Below are positions 36,633 through 45,907 of a DNA stretch of 64,000 nucleotides, in pieces. The position numbers and the translations under genes are program-made. How positions within the stretch are numbered: the stretch's first letter is position 1; each line of letters opens with the position of its first letter. The notes below the pieces were generated by a model. That model had not been told where the DNA came from. It saw only the letters and a program-made list of their open reading frames with translations, and did not search any database. Source of the stretch: Mansonella perstans (taxonomy: Eukaryota > Nematoda > Chromadorea > Rhabditida > Onchocercidae); assembly GCA_037074765.1 (NCBI GenBank), contig JBAMDO010000037.1, forward strand, positions 1 through 64,000, written 5' to 3'.

Positions 36633-37292
36633 TTATACATTCACATCTGTCATAATTTCACTTCGAAGTTTATTCATGAAATCAAGAGTGTTTTTCACGA
36701 ACAGCATCGGATTCTTTTCCAGAACAGGCAGTGTTCCATCTTCCACCATACCACAATGGGTCAGTATTGCTGCAATCATAGTTGTAATTAGATTCAAAAA
36801 GAAATAATTATATAATCTATTTAATATATAATTGAAGAAAGTTGACGAATAAATTTGCAAGTTCAGCTTGGAAGAAAAAATTAATAAATTGGAATTTTGA
36901 AATAATCAGTTATTCAACATTAAATGGTAACAATGTTCAATCTCAATAGTCTAAACATACGTTTTTCTGCATGCGTTATGATTTGGTCGTTGTCCAATAA
37001 TTTGGTGAATGTATAGTTTTTTATAGTGTCTCCTTCTGAAATTCATACCAGAGTTTGTACATATTTTTTTTGGATGTAATCAATAGAATTGGAAATATTT
37101 GCTTTACGCTATTTCAGAGAATATTTTTTTAATTGACTAATGATGATAGATTATGATTTCATAATTGAAGGTTCTGATTTCTATCTTTTCTGAATGAACT
37201 TCTCTGATATTTTAAACCTTACGGACGTCTATCTTTTGTCGCCACCCAGTACAAAAGATGAGTAAAGCAAGATACAATGTCAATTTTGCCAT
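36633..37292 (-). CDS. P15: putative small secreted peptide, family copy with extended C-terminus (93 aa)
   Basis: Minus-strand exons 37,223-37,292, 36,961-37,035 and 36,633-36,769 (70+75+137 nt). The start is MAKLTLYLALLIFCTGWRQ. Exon 2 is of the Tyr type with HAEK. Exon 3 carries the one-base deletion also seen in P3, but a T-to-C change removes the next stop, so the protein runs on after FMNKL for 11 further residues (RSEIMTDVNV and neighbours). The stop at 36,633-36,635 is almost adjacent to the poly(A) signal (36,625-36,630). Confidence 0.58.
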
Positions 37293-39189
37293 ATTTGAAT
37301 TTGTTTGTATTGAAATCTAAAATGCTACCTTTCAGAAATGCAAAAATTACGAAATGCACAATGTTTCATTAATTTGTTAATTTGTATGCTGTCAGCAATT
37401 TCGACTTATTCCGAACAATTTTTATATTATGGTTTCGTCAGGGGGTGGAGATAGAATTCATTTTCTGATTTTAATTAATAAAAAAATGATTTGAAGATTT
37501 ATTCTTGAATAACGGAATTATCAGTGCTGAAAGGATTTGCTTTATGATCATTTATATTGCCAAGCCCTTAACCTAGAATTGGATGGAATGAAGTTCGAAT
37601 TGTGAAGCTGCTAAGAGCATTTTCCGCGGCAGAGAAAGGTAAACAATTACGTAAATGAAACCGCTGTTTTGTATATAACTTTTTAATAAAAAGTAATTAA
37701 TTTTTAAGATGCAAAATTTTGAAATAACTGAAATTGAATTTGTTTCCCAATCGCGAATTCACTGATTATCTATTTCTCTAACTAATGACAAGCTGCCTTT
37801 TTTCTAATAAACAATTTCAGTCCAGAAAGTCTGCTGAAATCATTATTGAAATTTATAAGTTAATGAGCTGGCGTCAATTTCACAATGATAATGAAGAAAC
37901 AGTGGGTTATTAAAACAAAAAAAAAAAAAAAAAAGGAACACTATCTTGGCAAAGAAAGTTAAAACCCAACAGAGAAATTTAATGAATTCAATAAATATAT
38001 TCACTTCAGATATCAAAACTAACTTTTGTTGTTTCTGAGGATGTCAAATCCTTACCGTGAATTTTAACAAGGAAATTAAGACAAATTAATGAAGTATTTA
38101 TCTCTGTTTTTTCTTTGAACTTAAGTATTTCTCCGTACAAAATATAGCAAATGCAACTCCTATTGCTATTTACAACATTCCCCAAACCTCTGAAGCAGCG
38201 AGCATTTGCTTAACTAATGGAAACTGCGAATGACTTCGAGAAATTAAAATTGCAGTTTTATTCTTCAAAAGGGGAACCAATTTTTTTGTGCCTCAGTATG
38301 GAACCAATGAATATAGCCTGTTTTGTTTTGTAGAGATTTTTACCTATTGGTTGTGTGGAACTACATGTCAAGCTGTTAAACAGTCATTTTTATGACGCCA
38401 GGAATAGGAATACTGGGTTCAAAAGAATCAAGTAATTCTCCTTATGAAATGAAAAGACACACAAAAACTTATTTCCATTTTACAACAATACAGAGGAAAG
38501 GAAAAAAATTGAAAATTATTTTTCATGTTCAGATATTTTGCCCAAAATTGAATTGATGTGAACAGTTACTTTTTCAGTGTTCAAATAAACTAAAGTACAA
38601 GAATATTGGTTTCCAATTTTCAACAATGCAGAAGAAAAAAAAAGTTGGGAATCATTTTCTTTTTTTTTGCAGCTTCTTTTTTCAGCATTTTGAAGTTGAG
38701 TGATAAAACAGTGGATTAGGGAGGATAAGTAGAAAAAAATTTGATGTATGGGACAATGATGAAATTAGATTTTAGCTATCCAATTATTTTATTTTACAGA
38801 AATAAAAAATTATGAGCAACTCTTTTTCATAATTTAAAGAAATACAACTAGTTCCTTTAAATAATTGTTTTTGCGGTGCCCGAAGCCAAATTACTCATTT
38901 CTCTGAAATCACTGCAATTCGAATTTAAAAATAAATGTGCTTAGGCTTTGGCTTAGGATTAATATTAATCAGTTCAGAAACAATTAAATGCAAATGACAA
39001 CTGATACAGGAATAGTTTTTGGCAGGTACATTTCCTGGACAATTTGTACTGAATCGTATCTCTGCCATAAGTTAGCACAAATTGTCTGAAAGTAAAAATT
39101 GCTCAAAACGACACCATCGGCGAGTACTGATCTCTGTTAAGAACTCGCATGTAGTCTTCAACAATAATCGATTTTCGACTGGAAGATAA
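37293..39189. other. Upstream region of P15 and right edge of the array
   Basis: Contains the 5' flank of P15, a 16-A tract at about 37,918-37,934, an upstream-repeat copy (about 38,170, minus) and a TTAGGC-like stretch near 38,940. Last duplicated sequence before single-copy DNA. No supported gene other than P16 at its end. Confidence 0.6.
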
Positions 39190-39312
39190 ATTTGTTCGTC
39201 AACTTCTTTCAATTACATATTAAATAGATTATATAATTATTTCTTTTTGATGTTACAATCTAATTACGACTATGATTGCAGCAATACTGACCATTGCGGC
39301 ACGGTGGAAGAT
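39190..39312 (+). pseudogene. P16: terminal fragment (intron 2 end and start of exon 3)
   Basis: The 3' part of intron 2 and the first ~31 nt of exon 3 (from 39,282) are recognisable, then similarity stops inside the GGTGGAAGAT motif. One base is missing in the first codons of the exon. This is the right-hand boundary of the duplicated array; everything beyond is single copy. Confidence 0.75.
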
Positions 39313-39314
39313 CG

Positions 39315-41246
39315 TTGTTTTCCTATATCAACTATTTAAAGCTTCTTATTTTTATTAGTCGTGTATTATGTATTATCCTTTTAAGCAATTGAGAATCGAA
39401 AAACTGTTTGTTTGGGGTCAACATATTTCTACTGTAACACTACTTGAATATGGATGTGCATATCGTGCTGATTTTAATGTATGTTTGATTTTTATAATTC
39501 TTCAAATTTTCATAAAAATGCTCCGTTTTCAAATAAAGTAGGTTTCCTCGAAATTGAATTTCACTTGCAGAAAGATTTTATTAAAGATGCATTTTTGGAG
39601 CCAAAAACAAGTGACGTGCGAAGGAATCTTTTCAAATACTCGTAGTTAACCACAATTTAGATCATAATCTGTAGCTAGGAGATAAAGAATTAATTAACAG
39701 ATACGGAGAACCAGTAGGATGTTCAACGTCGCTTATTGTACATATACTTTTGATTGTTAGGTAATTATCCAAATGCGGCCATTAACTACAACCCATTTGC
39801 ATATAATCAGTTTTTAAATAGTATTTGTTTTGTAAATGAAAACCCTTGATCCTGAAGTCATAAAAGTCGTTGCTTTTGTTAGGTCTGCATTAGTTATGTC
39901 GAGAATAAGCAAGAAATTGAGTATACTAAAAATGAGAGTCATCAGTTGGATGTAGTGGGTAAATTCCTTCCGGCATAAGTAAATTTATTCACACTAACTT
40001 GTCTGTAATTTTTGCCGAACATTTTGATCATTTTCGGTTCAGTGAAAATGACGCTCGTTGCTAAAAACATGTATCTTTTCTTTGCCTGTTTACTTTATTT
40101 TTCTGTTCAGTTATTTAAACCTTTTATTAAAGCTTATTAACAATTATGAAAATCCTTCATACCCTTCAGAACGATTTTTCATGAAAACAGAAAATACCTT
40201 TCTGAGGAAGTTTCTTACTCTGTTCGATATTGTGCGTATTGCAGGAGATGATAAATTAGGAATGAAAATGGGAGCTGTTTGGTTTTCATTTCAAATTTGA
40301 AATTTTTTAATTTCACGTTGTTTTTTTTATTTTTAATTTAGCTTGCATATTGTTATTATATTTTTTTAGATGCAAGAGATTCTTCTTTTTCTAAAATTTC
40401 TTTAATCATTTCTGATTTACACTCTTCTCAGTTTCATTTCTACAATAAAAAAACTCAATCAAAATCTGAAATATAAAAACAGTTTGTAATTTTCGCGGAT
40501 AAAAAATAAAAAAATATGTATGTGATCGTTTTAGTTTACAAATCTACTGAGAGGTTATTAAGCGTTCCTATTGCTGCTGTACACTTTCTCGACTATGTTA
40601 ATTGCAGGAAATTTGTAAATGAATGATATAAACTGCACTGGATAGTTTTATTCTCTAATAAACCCTCGCTTTACTCTATAGAAATCACTTGCAACGAAAT
40701 GGAGTATAAATTAGCATAAAATTTACAAGCCAGGAATGATTTTTTTTCCATAATTTGGCTGCTATTCATTTTCTATTTCAAAAGTCTACGTCAAGTTTGC
40801 TGCATGAGTTCGATCTTTCTTATACAATCAATAATTAATAGACCAATTCGATTATTAATGGTGCAGATAATTATTTTACACGGATACCTGCAATGAATAA
40901 ACTACACATAATTAAACAAAATATCAACATCAGAAGTAATGAAATCTGAATAATGAAAAGAAAGCATATCAGCTATTACCAAACATAACACTTATTGACT
41001 AAGGTATGCTACAGTTACCGTGGATTATTTAGATTTGTTCCTGTTATAAATATACAACATGAGCAAAAAGACTGTATATTTTAACATTCCTTCATTATGA
41101 ATAGTTTGCTATACAATTACCTGTCAAAACTCTGAAACCCATAATGAAACAAAAAAGTTAGTTCGTGTCCGAAATCCTTGATAGTTTTGTGGTAGTAATG
41201 TCTATAAAACCGGAATATGTGCTCCCGCCAAATTTGCATTGTTTGA
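39315..41246. other. Single-copy intergenic DNA with a weak small-ORF candidate
   Basis: A 30-codon frame at 40,048-40,140 (ATG preceded by TTCGGTTCAG, hydrophobic N-terminus MTLVAKNMYLFFACLL) overlaps a second open frame in another phase that continues to 40,300 and contains ERFFMKTENTF. Together they could be a small secreted or neuropeptide-like gene with an intron or frameshift, but I could not find a clean splice joining them. The rest is AT-rich without visible genes. Confidence 0.25.
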
Positions 41247-41855
41247 TTATATTAATTCAGTCTTTTCACGGATCAGTGCTTCTGGATCACGTTTTCCTTG
41301 TTTTGGAAGGAATCTTTCCGGATGTCGACTCATTTTGAGATATAAACGTTGCATGGCCAAATTACCCAAACGTTTCTTTGCTTTGTTTTCAGTAATAATA
41401 TTCGGCTTATCTCCTACATCCCAACGAGTATGCAAAAAAATTTGTAAATTAATAAGTTCATTCTGAAAAAACAATGCGATAATTATGGCTACGAGGGCAG
41501 CAGTAATGATAGGGAAGAGAAGCATAGCAGCGAACCAGCCTAGAACAGCCCATTTGGAATCATAGCTCACATCGCCAACTTCATCGATGAACATAATCAT
41601 ACGGCGTTTAGTTTCAATCATTAGACGACCGGCCTTTACCAATCTATTTGTGATGCTGAAGAAAGCATCCGTAATATTGTCGATAGTATCCGAACGGGCA
41701 TTGTCAATATCCAGAAATAGATTCCTATCTGCCAACCACTTTTCTTTCATCTTCTCAACGGAATCTTTTGCCGCTTTTACATATATATTATTTGATGATA
41801 ATAAAGAATAAAAAATGAGAATTGTAATGAAAACGACACGTGCACTACGATACAT
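41247..41855 (-). CDS. Membrane protein with N-terminal hydrophobic segment and one internal helix, unknown function (202 aa)
   Basis: A single uninterrupted frame starts at an ATG at 41,853-41,855. Residues about 7-20 (VVFITILIFYSLL) form a signal peptide or anchor. About 25-100 is charged and probably helical (DSVEKMKEKWLADRN). Residues 102-130 are a strong transmembrane helix (WAVLGWFAAMLLFP then an Ile/Val/Ala-rich run). The last ~70 residues are basic and would face the cytosol if the first segment is cleaved (KAKKRLGNLAMQRLYLKMSR). I do not recognise the family; it may be nematode-specific. Long length, lack of frameshifts and normal composition make it a real gene. It is divergent from the ArfGAP1 gene, with a minisatellite about 150 bp upstream of its start. 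Confidence 0.75.
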   Translation of the reverse strand: MYRSARVVFITILIFYSLLSSNNIYVKAAKDSVEKMKEKWLADRNLFLDIDNARSDTIDNITDAFFSITNRLVKAGRLMIETKRRMIMFIDEVGDVSYDSKWAVLGWFAAMLLFPIITAALVAIIIALFFQNELINLQIFLHTRWDVGDKPNIITENKAKKRLGNLAMQRLYLKMSRHPERFLPKQGKRDPEALIREKTELI

Positions 41856-42006
41856 TCCTCACAATTCCTGCAGTGTCATTCAATGCTAATTTGTTAGTCA
41901 ATAAAGTGCAAATCATCATTCTGTAATTTAGCTTTTGTAGTGAAGTAGAAATTTACATGTTTCCATCAAAAATTTAACTATTTCCTCTTTTGCATATATA
42001 ATAATG

Positions 42007-42378
42007 TAGAAGTAAAACAATGATAAGTAAGGGTCATTTCAGTTCAAAAAAAAAGTAAAACAATGATAAGTAAGGGTCATTTCAATTCAAAAAAAAGAAG
42101 AGTGATAGGTAAGGGTCATTTCAGTTCAAAAAAAAGAAGAGTGATAAGTAAGGGTCATTTCAGTTCAAAAAAAAAGGAGAAGAGTGATAGGTAAGGGTCA
42201 TTTCAGTTCAAAAAAAAAGTAGAAGAGTGATAAGTAAGGGTCATTTCAATTCAAAAAAAAGAAGAGTGATAGGTAAGGGTCATTTCAGTTCAAAAAAAAG
42301 AAGAGTGATAGGTAAGGGTCATTTCAGTTCAAAAAAAAAGAAGAGTGATAGGTAAGGGTCATTTCAGTTCAAAAATTC
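42007..42378. repeat. Minisatellite, nine units of about 36-46 bp
   Basis: Each unit holds GATAAGTAAGGGTCATTTCA or its GATAGGTAAGG variant, followed by GTTC and a run of 7-9 A. Unit length varies mainly in the A-run and in an optional GTAGAAG piece. It lies in the 1.3 kb between the divergent starts at 41,855 and 43,137. Confidence 0.95.
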
Positions 42379-43136
42379 ATTCAAAATCTTCAGAAAAACT
42401 AAACAAGTGAAAACCTATGGTAGCTTTCAGATCGATTAAAAATGTCCATGTTGGTTTATAATCAACTTGCGAAATCAGATTTTAGATCAGAAAAAGAGAT
42501 CTTGGGAATGTTTCTCAGTCTAATTTAATCTGTTGAACTGATACACTAAACTGATACGTAGTATCAGTTTCCACGTCTTTTTTTTTTTTTTTTTTTAGTA
42601 CGTTTTTCGAATTTCTTAAGAAGAATTCAAAGATATTTCTTGATTTAAGCAATTGCCATACTTAACTCCTAGAAATGTTCCGAAACAGTGTTGCTTAGTT
42701 ATCTTTATCATAGAAAATATCGAGCGATTTGTCGTTATTTCTACTTTTGTAGATTGTATGTATTGTGTATTGTATCACTACTACTTATAATAATTACATC
42801 TGATCAGAGATAATTTTTATCATGGCTTGAACTTTGAACCCTCAAAAGATCTGTTCATTATCATTATGTAGTCGTATCTACATCAATTGGTGACATACTA
42901 CAGTGATATGTCGAAAAAAAAAAAGTCAAATTTTTGAACAAATTCTTTTTGTAAAAGCTAATAAAATTTGATGTGTTGATTAAGTGTGTCAGTACAGGTG
43001 TAATATATTTGATTCAATTATTATTTCAATAACAGGAAACATTGAATAAATCATCTAAAGAAAAAATAAGAAGAATTTTGTCGACATTTGCGCTTGTAAG
43101 TATACTTTGATGTTCTGAGAATCAGTTAAACTATCA
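42379..43136. other. Upstream region of the ArfGAP1 gene
   Basis: AT-rich with an 18-T run near 42,579-42,597. No gene seen. Immediately before the ATG at 43,137 the sequence contains several AG dinucleotides that could serve as a trans-splice acceptor, but none is compelling. Confidence 0.5.
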
Positions 43137-45907
43137 ATGGCTAGTCCACAAACACGACGTATCATTCGAGATATTCGAGCTATTCCTGGAAATAATGTTA
43201 GTTTTTTTTTAAGTCATCAGAAGTAAAAGATTGGTTCTACTTAGTTTTAAATCAGTTCTCTCTGTTTAATATAAATTTTTTTCAGATTTGCTTTGAATGT
43301 GGTGCTAGTAATCCACAATGGGCTAGTGTAACATATGGAATTTGGCTATGTTTGGACTGTTCTGGTTTACATCGTGGTTTAGGTGTACATTTCAGGTTTG
43401 TATATGTTTTTGTACTTATCCAAATTTTATGTTATCAATGTTTAATATGATTATTTATTTCTATTAGACAGTGAAACATCACATTCCAGGATTTTAAGTA
43501 AGTAATTTTTGATATGGTGATATGAGCTAAAAAAAAAAGAGAAATATTTTCGTTTTAAGTTTTGTTCGATCAACAACAATGGATAAATGGAAGAATAGTG
43601 AGCTTTGTAAGATGAAAGCTGGAGGCAATGTAAAAGCATTGGAGTTCTTTAAAAGTCAATCAGATTACCGTCCAGATTGGTCACTTCAAGAAAAATATGG
43701 TTCAAGAGCTGCTGCTCTTTTAAGAGATAAGGTACTGTTTTCTCGAAATTATCATAATAATCAAAGCGAGTTTCGAAATTATTTCAAGATATTAAATATA
43801 AAAGGGAATATTAAAATATTTCATTTCTAGATTTTAACAGAGTCAGAAGATCGTGAATGGTCAGCTGAAACATCGCCAGCAAGAAATTATAATCCAACAA
43901 AACAATCAAATTTATCACATTTGCAAATTAGTGGAAACAGTAGTTCAAATAGTGTATCAGCTTATTATGGAGGCAATACGGCGCAGATTGGAAGCGATTC
44001 ATACCATTCTGATTATGATAATTGGCAATCTTTTTTAGTTTTTTTTCAGCAATTTTTATTAGCTTGCATCTGTTGGGCTTTATTATTCAGTGTTAGCTTT
44101 CGTCTTGGCGATTTGCCCCGCATTATGAATCTATTCACTACAGTTCATACTGTTTTCGATCATTCTAATGGATCTTAAAAGCACTTCTGTTTCATAGAAA
44201 TTTGTAAAGAGGCAATTTTTTTAAAAAGTTTAGCAAAAGTCGTTACCATGGTTTTGGCAACGTTCTGGTGAACAGTGATGACCCACCCAGTGAATTGCTG
44301 TCTGGTGCCTTGTCATCTCTTTCTGCGGTAAATTTTTATACTCAGTTTGATTCGTTTAATTTACAACTATAGACATTATCTACAAATTTTGCGGAATTTT
44401 TTCAAATAAATTACTAGTAATTGTTGCTTATATAATTTTTTAGACTTTTTTTTTAGGGTTGGAATATCCTAAGTAAAGGAGCAGCAACCGCTGCTTCATA
44501 CGCTAAAGATATCAGCTCACAAGCAACAGCAAAAGCTACCGAACTCAGTGGAAGTGTTAGTGAAATAATATCATTATCGTACTTCGTCTACACTCGTACT
44601 TCTGTGTTGTTTTATATATATATAAATCTAAAACATTTTAACTGCACTAAATTTTCATGAAACAATTGTAACTCTACAGCAAGAATTTTACTATAGCTTA
44701 GGTGTGACATAAATTATGCCATATAAGATTACTGCAATACAGGTGCGAGATGGGGCATTGTCGAATAAACCAGCTTTGGGAAGTTTAGCGCAAAAAGCTA
44801 CCGAAATAGGATCCAAATCATGGATGGGAATTTCAAATTTCATCAAAAATCCATCCTTGCAACGTTTCGTTGCACCGGGAAAAAGGTTATCAATTTTTAT
44901 TGCTTGACTGTTTTATTCTAAAAATTTTACTTTGTGGAAGTTTTAACTTCTAAAAAATTTTTCCTACTGATGAAGAATTATGCAGAGATTTTGCAGATGA
45001 AACGTGGAAAATAAAAAAAAAAAAAACTTTTGGATTGAATTTGATTTGAAACAAATCAAATCAAACAAAAAAAATCGAACTTTTTACTGTAAAACGTTAA
45101 ATATTAAAATTTCATTTCCTCTTTAGTGATTATGATGACTTAGCTATACCAGACAATCAAGAAAGCAGATTATTTGAGCAACATTCAGGCAATTACCAAA
45201 CATGTAGGTGAGTATATTTTTTTATTTTGTTGCGAAGTTTGAGGATCATTTTATTAATGTCTGTCCTTCATGACGATCAGAATGTATTTGAAGCATTTTA
45301 GAAATAATTCAGTTGGATGTAATCCTGCAAAACCTTCAGTCATACCTGATTTCGTCGACTACGGTAATTATTTTTCTACTTTTTTTATTAACTGTGGAAA
45401 GCACTTTTTTATTCACTGTGGCATCATCCTGCCAAGTTAATCTCGGTATTAATTTAGCAATTTATTTTCCGGAAGCAACTCAAAAATAACTCAGTGAAAC
45501 GGCAGTTGCTTAAAATAATTAGAATTTTAACTATACTTCTAGCATAAAACTACTAATATTCAGATTCTTGAAAAATATATTTTTTCATAAGTGGTTATGT
45601 TTCAACATTTAATAAATCCATGTACAGGCAATGCGATTCAGTTGAGCTCGTCGACAGATTCAAAGCGATCTAGCAGCAGGGCATCAACAAGAACAGAAAG
45701 AGAAGTTTGTATTTATAGTATCACAAAATATTTCAACTGATTTCTTCGTAATAATTTTCATTTTAGCTAATTCCTTCGCTAATCGATTTTTCCTTGAATG
45801 ACAATGAAATGGCTGGCGTACAAGAAAAACCAGTCGCGATAAACAACAAGAAAGCAGCATCAAAAAAGAATTGGGATGATGATGCATGGGAACTATTGAA
45901 TCAGTAA
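43137..45907 (+). CDS. ARFGAP1: ArfGAP1-type ADP-ribosylation factor GTPase-activating protein (about 416 aa)
   Basis: Eleven exons: 43,137-43,196; 43,286-43,395; 43,560-43,731; 43,831-44,037; 44,229-44,327; 44,457-44,555; 44,743-44,885; 45,127-45,207; 45,302-45,363; 45,628-45,704; 45,777-45,907 with the last acceptor actually at 45,766, so exon 11 begins at 45,767. The start [20 protein letters not shown] matches ArfGAP1. The zinc finger is C22-X2-C25-X16-C42-X2-C45 and the catalytic arginine is R50 ([10 protein letters not shown]). [17 protein letters not shown] and [18 protein letters not shown] complete the GAP domain. SRYHGFGN leads into curvature-sensing ALPS-like segments ([29 protein letters not shown]). 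The C-terminus [11 protein letters not shown] is typical. It would stimulate Arf1 GTP hydrolysis on Golgi membranes to uncoat COPI vesicles. The exon 4/5 junction is my least certain one. Confidence 0.92.

Larger units (their letters stand above)
1..39314. repeat. Mosaic array of segmental duplications carrying a small secreted-peptide gene family
   Basis: Almost every stretch of this region recurs elsewhere in it, on one or both strands. Clear examples by eye: 3,975-6,870 repeats directly at 12,987-15,866; 17,280-19,940 at 28,685-31,345; 28,010-29,540 at 35,140-36,660; 16,640-17,110 at 33,560-34,020; 19,920-20,515 at 34,450-35,040. The inverted pair 9,475-12,320 / 20,545-23,396 is listed separately. 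The array runs off the left edge: bases 1-100 match internal sequence near 17,570. It stops abruptly at about 39,312 inside a partial exon 3. Sixteen gene copies or remnants (P1-P16, left to right) lie in it, six on plus and ten on minus. Because the copies are so alike, a short-read assembly of this interval should be treated with caution. Confidence 0.9.

Noticed and set aside
1..39314. Possibility that the array is made of transposons
   Set aside because: I found no transposase-like or reverse-transcriptase-like frames, no consistent terminal repeats and no target-site duplications; the repeated unit is best defined by the three-exon gene and its flanks.
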